From NCBI GenBank assembly GCA_022826725.1, contig JAJDUF010000004.1:186001-250000 (forward strand): DNA of 64,000 nt, written 5' to 3'. The stretch is from Chloroflexota bacterium. GTDB taxonomy: Bacteria; Chloroflexota; UBA11872; UBA12225; JAJDUF01. The notes beneath the pieces are model-generated. The model saw only the letters and a list, made by a program, of their open reading frames with translations. It was not told the origin of the DNA and searched no databases. Below, piece after piece: positions 10,048 to 19,713 of this stretch; positions within the stretch are counted from its first letter, which is position 1; every line of letters begins with the position of its first letter. The translations under genes and the position numbers were made by a program.

Positions 10048-11199
10048 ATGTCTACAGGTGACTACGATCTGCTCATCCGCGCCGGGCGCCTCTTCTGCGC
10101 CGCCACGGGCCTGGACGGACCGGGTGCGGTGGCGGTCCGCGGCGACCGGATCATGGCCGCCGGCCCCGACGTTGCCGGCACGGCGCGAGAAACCATCGAC
10201 TTCCCGGAGGACCTGCTGCTGCCGGGGCTGGTTGACCTCCACTCCCACCCGGGACCCGCCGACTGGAAGTACGGCATTGACGCCGACCACAACATGCTCG
10301 CGCGCGGCTCCACCACTGTCCTCTCGCAGGGCGATGCCGGCGCCGTCACGTGGCCGCAGTATGAGACGGAGATCATCGTGCCGGCGCAAACGCGCATCCG
10401 GCTGGCGATCAACCTCGCGCGCCTTGGCGAGTCCCGACCCGGCCCGTGCTTTCAGCGCGACGACGACGTGGACGTGGACGCCTGCGTAGCGGCGATAGAG
10501 ACCGGCGACGAGGCGATCTGGGGCATCTCCGTCAACCTCAGCACAGCCGGCTGCGTCGGCCTCGACCCGCGCGATGTGCTCCGCGCTGCGATCACGGCCG
10601 CCGAGCGCACCAACCGCCCCTTGCTCTACGGCCTGCGCCGCGAGACAACCGACTGGCCGCACTGGCCGCTGGCCGACCAACTAGAGCAACTGCGCCCCGG
10701 CGACGTGGTAACCTACTGCTTCCACCCTGGCATTGAAGGCGGCGCCGGCTGCATCGTGCGAAACGGCCGCGTGCTCCCTGAAGTCCGGGCAGCCCGCGAG
10801 CGCGGCATCCTGTTCGACGTGGGACACGGTATGGCCTCGCTCGACTTCGACACCGCCGAGGCCGCCCTGGCCGACGGCTTCCCGCCCGACACGATCTCCA
10901 CCGATGTCTACCAGCGCCATCTCGGCGCCGTGCCCCAGCACGACCTGCCGCGGACGATCTCCAAGCTGATCGCCGCCGGCATGTCCGAGACCGCCGCGTT
11001 CGAGGCAGCCACCGCGCGTCCCGCCGCCGTGCTCCGCCTCGCCGACGAAATCGGTACGCTGGTGCCCGGCGCCTGTGCCGACATCGCCGTCCTCCGCTTC
11101 AACGACACCGCGCTCCCCCTCGCCGATGTCGGCGGCGCCACCCGCCCCGGCGGCTGCTGGGAACCAATCCTCACCGTCCGCGCTGGCCAACTCGTCTAG
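10048..11199 (+). CDS. Amidohydrolase family protein (dihydroorotase-like)
   Basis: LLLPGLVDLHSHPGP metal site, C-terminal GTLVPGACADIAVLRF. Confidence 0.85.
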   Translation: MSTGDYDLLIRAGRLFCAATGLDGPGAVAVRGDRIMAAGPDVAGTARETIDFPEDLLLPGLVDLHSHPGPADWKYGIDADHNMLARGSTTVLSQGDAGAVTWPQYETEIIVPAQTRIRLAINLARLGESRPGPCFQRDDDVDVDACVAAIETGDEAIWGISVNLSTAGCVGLDPRDVLRAAITAAERTNRPLLYGLRRETTDWPHWPLADQLEQLRPGDVVTYCFHPGIEGGAGCIVRNGRVLPEVRAARERGILFDVGHGMASLDFDTAEAALADGFPPDTISTDVYQRHLGAVPQHDLPRTISKLIAAGMSETAAFEAATARPAAVLRLADEIGTLVPGACADIAVLRFNDTALPLADVGGATRPGGCWEPILTVRAGQLV

Positions 11200-11297
11200 C
11201 GACACTAGACCCGAGCTCCCTCTCCACCTCCGAGCGAATGCTATCCTGATGCCCGCAGCCGCCACGTGCGCGGCCACGTCTCACGCAGGGAGGAACC

Positions 11298-12461
11298 ATG
11301 AAGAGCTATCGTGTAGCGATGCTGGGCTGTCGGTCGCGCGGCACGTCGGCGGCGCGCGCCTACCACGCCCACCCCCGGATCCAAGTCGTCGGCCTCTGCG
11401 ACCTCGTCCAAGAGCGGCTCGACACGCTCGGTGACGAGTTGGGCGTCTCGACGCGGTTCGCCGATCTCGACGAGATGATCCGGCAAACGCAGCCGGACCT
11501 CGTCGCCATTCCCACCGGCACCGAGTTCCACTATCCGCTCGCCATGCGCGTGCTCGAGCACGGCGTCAATATCGAGGTCGAAAAACCGATGTGTACCGAC
11601 CTCGCCGAGGCCGACGAGGTGCTCGCCAAGGCCCAGGCGCAAGGTGTTCGCGTCGCCGTCCACCACCAGGGGCGCGTCGGCGGCTCAATGCGGACGATGG
11701 CGCGGGCCTACGCCGAGGGGCGTATCGGCAAGCTGCGCTATATCTACGCCAGTGACAAGGGCTACTACGGCGGCTACGGCCTGATGAACATCGGCGTCCA
11801 CCTGCTCAACTACGTCATCAAGTTCGCCGGGCACTGCCGCAGCCTGACCGCCACGGCCCTCACCGCCGGCCACCTCATCACGCCCGAGGACGTGATCCCC
11901 TCGGCGAACGGGATGGGCACCATCGCCGGCGAGAACATCACCGCCACACTCCAGCACGACGACAACGTGACGACCAACCTGCTCCTGCACCGGTTCCCGG
12001 TCGTGGACTCGACGGCCTCCGGCATCCAGCTCTTCGGTACCGAGGGCCGGATGATCTGGCGCAGCCCCGGGATTTGGTGGCTCCCCACGCCGCATTTCCT
12101 CCCCGACGAGGAGCATGGCAACTGGCAGGCGCTCGAAGAAGAAGCGCCCGACCACTACGACCCCAACGGACCGGCCAACCTGGACGACTACTGGTTTGCC
12201 GAGGAGTGGGTGCGGGCGCTGGACGAGGGCCGCGATCACGAAGCCAGTGGGATCGAAGGCCGGCACGTCATGGAGATCATGATGGGTGTGTTCGAGTCCG
12301 CCGCCTACGGCACGCGCATCCACCTACCGCAGACCCAGCGCGACCATCCGCTCGTCCGCTGGCGGCGCGAGCACGGCCTGGGCGACCCCGCCCCCATGCC
12401 CCGCCCCTACTACGACTGGCTCGCCGCCGAAGACCACCGCCTCGGCCGCACAACGTCCTGA
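11298..12461 (+). CDS. Gfo/Idh/MocA family oxidoreductase
   Basis: YRVAMLGCRSRGTSAARAYHAHP, VNIEVEKPMCTDLAEADE; GGGAGGAACC RBS. Confidence 0.88.
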   Translation: MKSYRVAMLGCRSRGTSAARAYHAHPRIQVVGLCDLVQERLDTLGDELGVSTRFADLDEMIRQTQPDLVAIPTGTEFHYPLAMRVLEHGVNIEVEKPMCTDLAEADEVLAKAQAQGVRVAVHHQGRVGGSMRTMARAYAEGRIGKLRYIYASDKGYYGGYGLMNIGVHLLNYVIKFAGHCRSLTATALTAGHLITPEDVIPSANGMGTIAGENITATLQHDDNVTTNLLLHRFPVVDSTASGIQLFGTEGRMIWRSPGIWWLPTPHFLPDEEHGNWQALEEEAPDHYDPNGPANLDDYWFAEEWVRALDEGRDHEASGIEGRHVMEIMMGVFESAAYGTRIHLPQTQRDHPLVRWRREHGLGDPAPMPRPYYDWLAAEDHRLGRTTS

Positions 12462-12521
12462 TCTTGGCGTTTGGCCTCCGTCGCGCAGACTCCCCCTTCC
12501 CTGGAGGGAAGGGGCCGGGGG

Positions 12522-13673
12522 TTAGGTCCACGCCTGCCGGAACTGTGCCGCCGTCGGCAAGCTCGTCCCCGAGACGTAGGGATACCGCTTGATCAGCGCC
12601 GCACTCAGCTCCACGCCCAGCCCCGGCGCCGTCGGTGGTAGTTGACGGCCGCCCTCCATTCGCCGCGGCTCAACCAGCACCTCGTCCCGCAGCGGATCGA
12701 GCAGCTCTGGGAACTCGGCAATCGTACACGTCGGATTGGCCAGGCAGGCGTGGAAGTTGGCCGCCAGCGACACGCCCGTCGCAAAGCCGTGCGCCGCCAC
12801 CGGCACCCGCCGACGCTCGCAGCGCCGCGCCACTTCCAGGAACGGCATGATCCCGCCCAGCCACGCCGTATCCGGCTGGGCGATGTCCAGCGCCCCGGCA
12901 TCCAGCGCCCGCTCGAACTCGGCCACGTTCGTAAACCGCTCGCCCATCGCTACCGGCACGCTCGTCGCCGCGCGGATGGCGCGATAGCCGGCCAGGTCCT
13001 CGAAGTAGGTCGGCTCCTCGAAAAACAGCGGATCGAACGGCTCCAGCGCCTGCAACATCCGCGCCGCATAGTCCGCCGACCAGGCGTGCTCCAGCAGCGG
13101 CGTGCGCCCGGCGTCGAACGCCACGTCCATGCGCCCGTCGAGCATCGTATGCACCGCCTCCGCGCGCGCCACGTCCTCCGCAAATGTCCCGAACCCCAGC
13201 CGCACCTTGATCGCGTCGTACCCCAGGTCCAGGCACCGCTCTATCTCGTCATGCACCGCGGGCAGCGGCCAGTAGCCGGGGCACGTGCTCGCGTACAGCC
13301 GCACCGATGGCTGCGCCAGCCCCCCCAGTAGCTCGTAGACCGGCACGCCGAGATGCTTGCCCTTCAAGTCCCAGAGCGCCATCTCGATCCCGCTGATGAC
13401 CCCCATGCCGATCCCGTTCTGCGTCCAATGCGTCGCGTCCACCAGCTTGCGCCACAGCCGCTGGATCGCCAGCGCCTCCTCGCCGATGATCGTCGGCGCC
13501 AGCACGTCAATGATCGCTTTCGCCACCAGCGGCGCCTTCACCCCGGCATAGGTCTCGCCAATCCCGACCGCGCCGCTATCGGTCGTAATCCGCACAAAGC
13601 TCGCGCTCCGCAGATAGTCCGCATGGCGATACGGCGCGCTCAACAGGATGCACTCGACACTCGCAATCTTCAT
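12522..13673 (-). CDS. Mandelate racemase/muconate lactonizing enzyme family protein (enolase superfamily)
   Basis: MKIASVECILLSAPYR start, FFEEPTYFEDLAGYRAI, DIAQPDTAWLGGI motifs. Confidence 0.88.
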   Translation of the reverse strand: MKIASVECILLSAPYRHADYLRSASFVRITTDSGAVGIGETYAGVKAPLVAKAIIDVLAPTIIGEEALAIQRLWRKLVDATHWTQNGIGMGVISGIEMALWDLKGKHLGVPVYELLGGLAQPSVRLYASTCPGYWPLPAVHDEIERCLDLGYDAIKVRLGFGTFAEDVARAEAVHTMLDGRMDVAFDAGRTPLLEHAWSADYAARMLQALEPFDPLFFEEPTYFEDLAGYRAIRAATSVPVAMGERFTNVAEFERALDAGALDIAQPDTAWLGGIMPFLEVARRCERRRVPVAAHGFATGVSLAANFHACLANPTCTIAEFPELLDPLRDEVLVEPRRMEGGRQLPPTAPGLGVELSAALIKRYPYVSGTSLPTAAQFRQAWT

Positions 13674-13919
13674 CAATCCCGACACCTCATCATCCCCACC
13701 CCATCCTACCACGCCACCCCCACCTAACTTCACACCCGGCCCCTGCTCTCTATCCCGCCCCTTTTATCTATCAGAACAACCAGCGCAGACAGAAATATGG
13801 CTCTCGGCGAAATCGCAACAGAGTCTCCTCACGCCGTTACCGCGCCGCGTGATATACTTACTGGTCGCAAGGCTCGTGCCAGGCGAAATGTGTTCCAGGG
13901 AGGCGGAGATGTCAACAGC

Positions 13920-16211
13920 ATGATAGACAAGATAAATCTGCTCAAGAACGTTGGAAAATTCGCATCAGTCAGTAGCGGTAACTCCCTCCCGCTTGAGCGG
14001 CTAACGTTAATCTACGCCGAGAACGGCAGGGGCAAAACTACTCTTGCTGCTATCCTGCGTTCGCTCGCTACGGGCGAGCCAACCCCCATCATAGAACGGA
14101 GGCGGTTTGGGGCACAGACTCCTCCACATGTTGTAATTCAACTCAGTAACGCCCGCAATCTGGTATTCCAGGCTGGTAAGTGGAACGCTCAGTTACCAGA
14201 CTTAGTTATATTCGATGATACGTTCGTAGACCGGAATGTCTGCTCTGGCCTAGCCGTAGACGTATCCCATAGGAAAAACCTGCACGAACTGGTGCTCGGT
14301 ATTCGTGGGGTTGAATTGAGCCAGAGACTTGGACTTCTCGTGGAGCGCATCCAAGAGCATAATAAATCCCTGAGATATAAGGGTGGTCTAATACCAGCCA
14401 CCGCGCGAGGCGGTTTAACCGTGGACAGCTTATGCGCCCTCCCCAATCGACCGCATATGGACGCTGAGATTCAAGAGAAAGAACGCATGCTTGCAGCGAT
14501 ACAAGAACAAGCAGCTGTCTTAACGAAGCCTCATTTCGATGGGATCAGTCTCCCCACTTTCGACGTTGCGACTATAGCAGGTATCCTCCAGAAGGGTTTG
14601 CCCGACCTTGATGCTGAGGCTGCCAACCGTGTCAGCAGGCACATAGCCGAATTAGGCAGGGGCGGGGAGAAATGGATTAGCGACGGAGTTGAGCTTCTGC
14701 CGCCGCCAGGCTCTGACGGCACTTGCCCCTTTTGTGCTCAGAATCTTGGTGGCTCTTCATTAATAACCCACTATCGCGCATACTTCAGTCAAGCCTATGA
14801 AAACTTGAAACGCAGGATCACTCGTCTTCTCTCTGAAGTCACTGCTATATGCGACGGCAGCACCCAAGCCAACTTCGAGCGTTCGGTAAGGGTCAGCGTT
14901 GAGCGGCGTTACTTTTGGTCCAAGTTCTGTGACATCTCTGAAATCGCTATTGATACGGCTTCTATAGTCTCCGACTGGATTGCTGCTGGACAAGCCATCA
15001 CAAACCTTCTCAACGCTAAACAAGCCGCTCCGTTGGAGCAAATTTTGCTTGATCGCAAAACTCGTAATGCTCTCGAAGTCTATGCAATGCATCGTAGGAG
15101 GGTATCTCTTATCAATGAAGAGATCATCGCTTCCAACCAGAAAATCCACCAAGTCAAGGAAAAAGTGAAAGCAGGTAATCTGGAGGTTATAGAGAATGAA
15201 CTCTCTTATCTGCGTGCTACAGAATCGCGTTTCTCGCCAGATATCGCGCCGCTTTGCGAAGGCTACCTAGCGGAGAAAAGTGCGAAGGCTGCCACTGAAG
15301 ATGAGCGTGACCAGGTAAAGATAGAATTAAGAAAGTACAGAAGAAGGGTATTTCCAAAATACCGGGACGGAGTCAACAAATACCTAGAGAAATTCAATAC
15401 CGGCTTTCGACTAGAAACTTTGACTTCCAGAGATAGCAGCGGTGGCCCCACCGGAAATTATGACCTGGAAATCAATAATGCACTCGTCCGTGTTGCGGGC
15501 GGCAGACCGCGTCCAGGAAAGCCCTCCTTTAGCAATACGTTGAGTGCTGGAGACCGCAGCACGATAGCTCTTGCTTTCTTCCTTGAGTCTCTCGATCAGC
15601 ATTATAGTATCGGTGATACGATTGTCGTGATTGATGACCCAATCTCAAGCCTGGATGAGCATCGTTCCTGGGCTACAGAGCGTGAAGTTCGGCGGCTCGT
15701 TGATAGCGCCGGGCAGGTAATCGTGCTCTCCCACAATAAGCAGTTCCTATGTCGTATGTGGGAAGCAGTTGACCGCGAGTCACGCGTAGCGTTGGAGATC
15801 GTTAGGGATAGTAACGGTTGAAGTCTGTGCAAGTGGAATGTGAATGATGATTTGATCACAGAGCATGATAGGCGTGATAAGCTCTTAAGAGACTATGTTT
15901 CCAGCGGCCTGCAGAATAAGAGGGAAGTGGCTCAGTCCATGCGACCTCACTTAGAGGGATTCCTGCGTGTTGCTTATCCAGAGCACTTCCCACCAGGAAC
16001 CCTGCTTGGAGCATTCCTCACGAAGTGTGAGCAACATCTCAACCAGAGGGATAAGATCCTTGAGAATCACAGAGTCCAGGATCTTGAAGAGATCAAGGAA
16101 TACGCTAACAGATTTCACCACGATACGAACCACGCATGGGAGAGTGAGGAGATCAACGACGGTGAACTCTTGGGATTTGTGAAACGCACCTTGCAATTTA
16201 CCAAACCGTGA
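13920..16211 (+). pseudogene. AAA_13/RloC-like AAA family ATPase, split by one in-frame TGA at 15819-15821 (intact N-terminal ORF to 15821; C-terminal part 15840..16211)
   Basis: Walker A ENGRGKTTLA, CPFC zinc-hook-like motif, ABC signature LSAGDRSTIALAFFLESLD and Walker B VVIDDPISSLD; the segment after the TGA is in the same frame and resembles the C-terminal tail I associate with this family (EGFLRVAYPEHFPPGTLLG...YANRFHHDTN). Confidence 0.75.
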
Positions 16212-16274
16212 TGTGTTTACCCACTGCCCACTCCCCTGCCGGGCAGGCCATCTCCTGCCGGCCGGATAGCGTCA

Positions 16275-17240
16275 TCAACTGACCACAGAGCCATCTGCAA
16301 GCGCACTATTGCCCGCCACCGCCCGCGCCGCCACGCTCCTCCCCGCCGAGTTCACCGGCCCCTCGGCGGCATCGGCCTCCTCGTCCAGCCCGGTAGGACA
16401 AGCGGTTGCCAGTACGCCCCGCGATACCTCGGCGACGAGCATTCCCTCGGTCGGCAGGCGCTCGGCAACTAGCTCGCCGTGCGGGTCGGTGACGAGCACC
16501 AGCCCTGGAAACCACGCCGGTCCACTCTTGCCCGCCTGGTTGGCGTAGAAGATGTACAGCCCGCTCTGCGCCGACCATTGCCGCATCAGCGTGACGTGCA
16601 GCGCCCGGTGGTGCTCGGCCTGCTTGGTCTGGTCCCCGTCCGACCCGACCAGCTCTGGCATCCCGCTCCCGGCCACGCAGAGCAGGAAGAACTCGGCGCC
16701 CGCCTCCGCCGCCAGCCGAAAGTAGTCGCCGCGCTGGAGGTCGGCACAGATACCGACGGCAAAGCGCCAGCCCTGCGAAGCGATCACCGGCAGCGTGTCT
16801 CCCGGCTGGAAGTACTCGCGCTCGCCGCCGGGCAGCCACATCTTGTCGTAGGTGGCGAGGTAGCCGTCCGGACCGACGATCAGCGCACTATTGAACCGCC
16901 GGTCGCCCCGCCGCTCGACCGTCCCCACGACGGCCGTCATCCCCAACTCCCGGCAGAGCGCCTCCAGCCGTGGCACGGCTAGCTCGGCGGCGGTGTCAAT
17001 GGCCGCCAGCACCGCGTCGTCGGGCAGCTCCGATTTGTTGACGGACCCGGTGATGCACTCTTCCGGGAACACCGCAAACGTCGCGCCGGCCCGGCTGGCA
17101 CGCCGCAGCCACGCCTCCACGCGGTCGAGGTTGACGGCCGGCTCCCCCATCGCGCTGTGCATCGTCACCGCCGCCACCCGCACCGTCTCCGCGTCCGCCG
17201 GTGGCCGTCGAGATGCAGCCGGCACTGCGGCCGTTCCCAT
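16275..17240 (-). CDS. Carbon-nitrogen hydrolase (nitrilase superfamily) protein
   Basis: FAVFPEECITGS, YDKMWLPGGEREYF, WRFAVGICADLQRGDYFR matching the Glu-Lys-Cys triad layout. Confidence 0.88.
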   Translation of the reverse strand: MGTAAVPAASRRPPADAETVRVAAVTMHSAMGEPAVNLDRVEAWLRRASRAGATFAVFPEECITGSVNKSELPDDAVLAAIDTAAELAVPRLEALCRELGMTAVVGTVERRGDRRFNSALIVGPDGYLATYDKMWLPGGEREYFQPGDTLPVIASQGWRFAVGICADLQRGDYFRLAAEAGAEFFLLCVAGSGMPELVGSDGDQTKQAEHHRALHVTLMRQWSAQSGLYIFYANQAGKSGPAWFPGLVLVTDPHGELVAERLPTEGMLVAEVSRGVLATACPTGLDEEADAAEGPVNSAGRSVAARAVAGNSALADGSVVS

Positions 17241-17286
17241 GACGCTGATCCTGCCCCCCTGGCCACTACCCACCGGCCACTGACTA

Positions 17287-18057
17287 CTAACCACCGATCG
17301 GCAGGCGCGTATAGTGCGCGTGGTAGTCGGGGGGCTGGTCCATCATCGGGCAATCGGCGTGCTTGTAGCAGAGCGTTAGCGCCCGGCGCCGGTGCGGCGT
17401 GGGGTTGGGGCCGGAGCGGTGCAGCACATAGTTGTTCAGCAGGTAGGCTTCGCCCGGCTTGGCCGGGAGCGGGACTTCCTGCCCCACGCGCTTGTCCGCC
17501 TCCGCCTCCAGTTGACTACCGCCGTCTTGGACGCGATGCTGCAGCAAGCCGAGCTCTTGCGTGCCGGGCAGAATCTCCAGCGCGCCATTCTCCACCTGCG
17601 CCTCGTCCATCGCCGTCCAGATGGTCACGAACTGACCCGGCTCGGCGGGGTGTCCGGGGCCGGCATCCTGATGCCACTTCAGCGGCGAGCCGTCAAAGGC
17701 CGGTTTGAGTAAGGCAAACGCCCGCGAGATCGTCACCTCCGGCCCGAGCAACTGCTCGAGCAGCGACAGAAACGTCGGGTGGCAGAAATACTCCAGGAAC
17801 ACCGGGTCCCGATCGAGCTTGGTGAGCTTGCGGTAGTGCGGCGACGGCCCGATGTAGTCGTACCCCGCGGCCGCGCCCAGCTTCTCCCGCAGCGCCGGCT
17901 CGATCTGGTACTGGATTTGCTCGCTGTACTTCGATCCCAGCGTCAGATCGTCCAAGTGCTGCCGTAGCGCTGCCACTTGCTCATCCGACGCCACTTGGCC
18001 CAACGGCAGGTACCCATCCGCCTCGAACCGCTGCACCTGCGCTTCCGTCAACATCAC
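17287..18057 (-). CDS. Phytanoyl-CoA dioxygenase (PhyH) family protein
   Basis: KWHQDAGPGHP iron-binding motif, ENGALEILPGTQELG, LLNNYVLHRSGPNPTPHRRRALTLCY. Confidence 0.9.
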   Translation of the reverse strand: MMLTEAQVQRFEADGYLPLGQVASDEQVAALRQHLDDLTLGSKYSEQIQYQIEPALREKLGAAAGYDYIGPSPHYRKLTKLDRDPVFLEYFCHPTFLSLLEQLLGPEVTISRAFALLKPAFDGSPLKWHQDAGPGHPAEPGQFVTIWTAMDEAQVENGALEILPGTQELGLLQHRVQDGGSQLEAEADKRVGQEVPLPAKPGEAYLLNNYVLHRSGPNPTPHRRRALTLCYKHADCPMMDQPPDYHAHYTRLPIGG

Positions 18058-18151
18058 ACCCTCCCGTCATATCCCACGACCGGGCTGGGAATCACCCACT
18101 CGCCGCTGTTGTGTCCGCCCGGTAGGGACACGGCAGCATCTCTCCGTGGAG

Positions 18152-18604
18152 CTAGCCCGAGACTCCCCGCAGTGGCGCGGCCTCCTGCACTCCGACCACC
18201 AGCTCGCGGCCCAAGACACGGAGCGCGCTATTGATCCGGCTGGTGTCGGTGCCGTGCCGGGGATCGAGCAGGCGACCCACCGCTTGCTCGTCTGTACCAA
18301 GCTGTTGGGCGAATGCAACGCGCGTCAGACCACGCTCACGGAAAACCAGGGCCAGGGCGGCCTTCGCTGCCATGTCAGGAGGCACCACGACGTAGTGCTC
18401 ACCGGCTTGCCGCGCGCTCGGGACCGGGATCGGCTCCCCATCGTCAATCCGTCCCGCAATCGCTTCTTCCAGCGCGTCCTGGGCTTCGGCGAGCGCTTCC
18501 GCCTCATCCACGCCGGAAGTAAGGCACTCCGGCAAGTCGCGGAACGAGACGACGATCTCGTCCTCCCCAGTGCGTTGCAAGAGCGCCGGATAGAGAAACC
18601 GCAT
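18152..18604 (-). CDS. hicB: HicB-like type II antitoxin with C-terminal HTH
   Basis: VVSFRDLPECLTSGVDEAEALAEAQDALEEAI HicB fold pattern; immediately downstream of a HicA-like gene. Confidence 0.88.
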   Translation of the reverse strand: MRFLYPALLQRTGEDEIVVSFRDLPECLTSGVDEAEALAEAQDALEEAIAGRIDDGEPIPVPSARQAGEHYVVVPPDMAAKAALALVFRERGLTRVAFAQQLGTDEQAVGRLLDPRHGTDTSRINSALRVLGRELVVGVQEAAPLRGVSG

Positions 18605-18625
18605 AGCTTCCTCACACGAAGATCA

Positions 18626-18841
18626 TCAGCGAAAATCGGCCCGTTCCAGCCCCAGTTGACGAATCATACTTGACAGCAAGCCAGCACCGATTTCCTTGCG
18701 GCGGTCCTTTACGATAGCCTTGCGTGTCCCGTAGTACAGCGTGATGTGACTCCCCTTCCCACGCTTGGCGTCGGTACGGACAGAGACTCCGCGCTGCCGC
18801 CCCAGCTCGAACACCCTGGCGATGAACTCCCTCCCCTTCAC
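18626..18841 (-). CDS. hicA: HicA-like type II toxin
   Basis: 71 aa, KRGKGSHITLYYGTRKAIVKDRRKEIGAGLLSSMIRQLGL with catalytic-His context GSH. Confidence 0.88.
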   Translation of the reverse strand: MKGREFIARVFELGRQRGVSVRTDAKRGKGSHITLYYGTRKAIVKDRRKEIGAGLLSSMIRQLGLERADFR

Positions 18842-18954
18842 ACCTTTAGTATGGGGCAGCAGTGCCTGAACATCAAGCGTTAGGCTGACAACACACCATA
18901 TCGGCGATAGCGTGCGAAGGCTGAACAGAACACGTATGCGATTAGCGTAGCCCT

Positions 18955-19581
18955 CGGTAGTGTCTTAGTTTGAAATAACGGATTTTCGTTGCTGGGAATT
19001 ACATCGAATGTTACTCCGGCAGGCCGCCGCGCTCGTGAGCAGGAGCAGGATTCCCTACCACGATATCCGCCCGTCAGGGTTTTCGGACAGCCTCATGTAG
19101 AATGCTGGCAAGTAAGGCCCGCTCCTAGACTCCCTCCGGTCGAGGGCGAAAACGGCCTCTAACAACTTCCGCGCAAAGAGAGGTGTAGCATGCAAAGCGT
19201 TCAGGGATTCGGCGGGTTCTTCTTTCGGGCAAAGAACCCGGATAGACTCGCGAAATGGTATCAGGATCACCTTGGCATCAATCCTGCTCCGACGAACATG
19301 GAGATGGAGCCCTGGGTGACCGAGTCCGGGGTCACGGTTTTCTCGCCCTTCGATGCTCACACGGACTATTTCGCAGCGGACAAGACTTTCATGCTGAATT
19401 TCCGCGTGGCCGATTTGGACGCGATGGTCGCACAACTGAAGTCTGCGGATATCGAGGTCAGCCACGAAAGCGAGATGGCGGGCATAGGCCGCTTCGCCCG
19501 CATCCACGACCCCGAAGGAAACGCGCTCGAACTTTGGGAACCCACGTCGTGAGATTCGACATTTCAAACCAAGACACTACC
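18955..19581. mobile_element. Putative non-autonomous cassette with terminal inverted repeats carrying a VOC gene
   Basis: GGTAGTGTCTTAGTTTGAAAT at 18956-18976 is inverted as ATTTCAAACCAAGACACTACC at 19561-19581 (20/21 match); TAGCCCT directly repeated at 18948-18954 and 19582-19588. Confidence 0.55.
19190..19552 (+). CDS. VOC (glyoxalase/bleomycin resistance) family protein
   Basis: FFFRAKNPDRLAKWYQDHLGI ... RFARIHDPEGNALELWEP. Confidence 0.9.
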   Translation: MQSVQGFGGFFFRAKNPDRLAKWYQDHLGINPAPTNMEMEPWVTESGVTVFSPFDAHTDYFAADKTFMLNFRVADLDAMVAQLKSADIEVSHESEMAGIGRFARIHDPEGNALELWEPTS

Positions 19582-19584
19582 TAG

Positions 19585-19662
19585 CCCTAGCCCTGCGCTG
19601 CCAGGTAGTCGTCCAGGCTGTAGTCCGGGCTGCGTAGCTCGGCGAACATCGCTGCTTCCTGT
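19585..19662 (-). pseudogene. 3' remnant of an RraA-family gene (...EAAMFAELRSPDYSLDDYLAAQG*)
   Basis: 66/68 bp match between 19585-19652 and 23702-23769 (3' end of the intact gene). Confidence 0.75.
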
Positions 19663-19713
19663 CGCCTGATGCGTCCACCAGCTTTACGGCTCGCCGCTTC
19701 TAGTCCTCGCGTA

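Noticed and set aside
15819-15821. TGA in the AAA_13 ATPase as another selenocysteine codon
   Set aside because: Not in a CxxC or UxxC context (SNG-TGA-SLCKW) and no stable hairpin at the right distance; nonsense mutation, split gene or error is more likely.
18955-19581. Complete insertion sequence
   Set aside because: The interior encodes no transposase; only a VOC protein is recognisable, so it is called a non-autonomous cassette.
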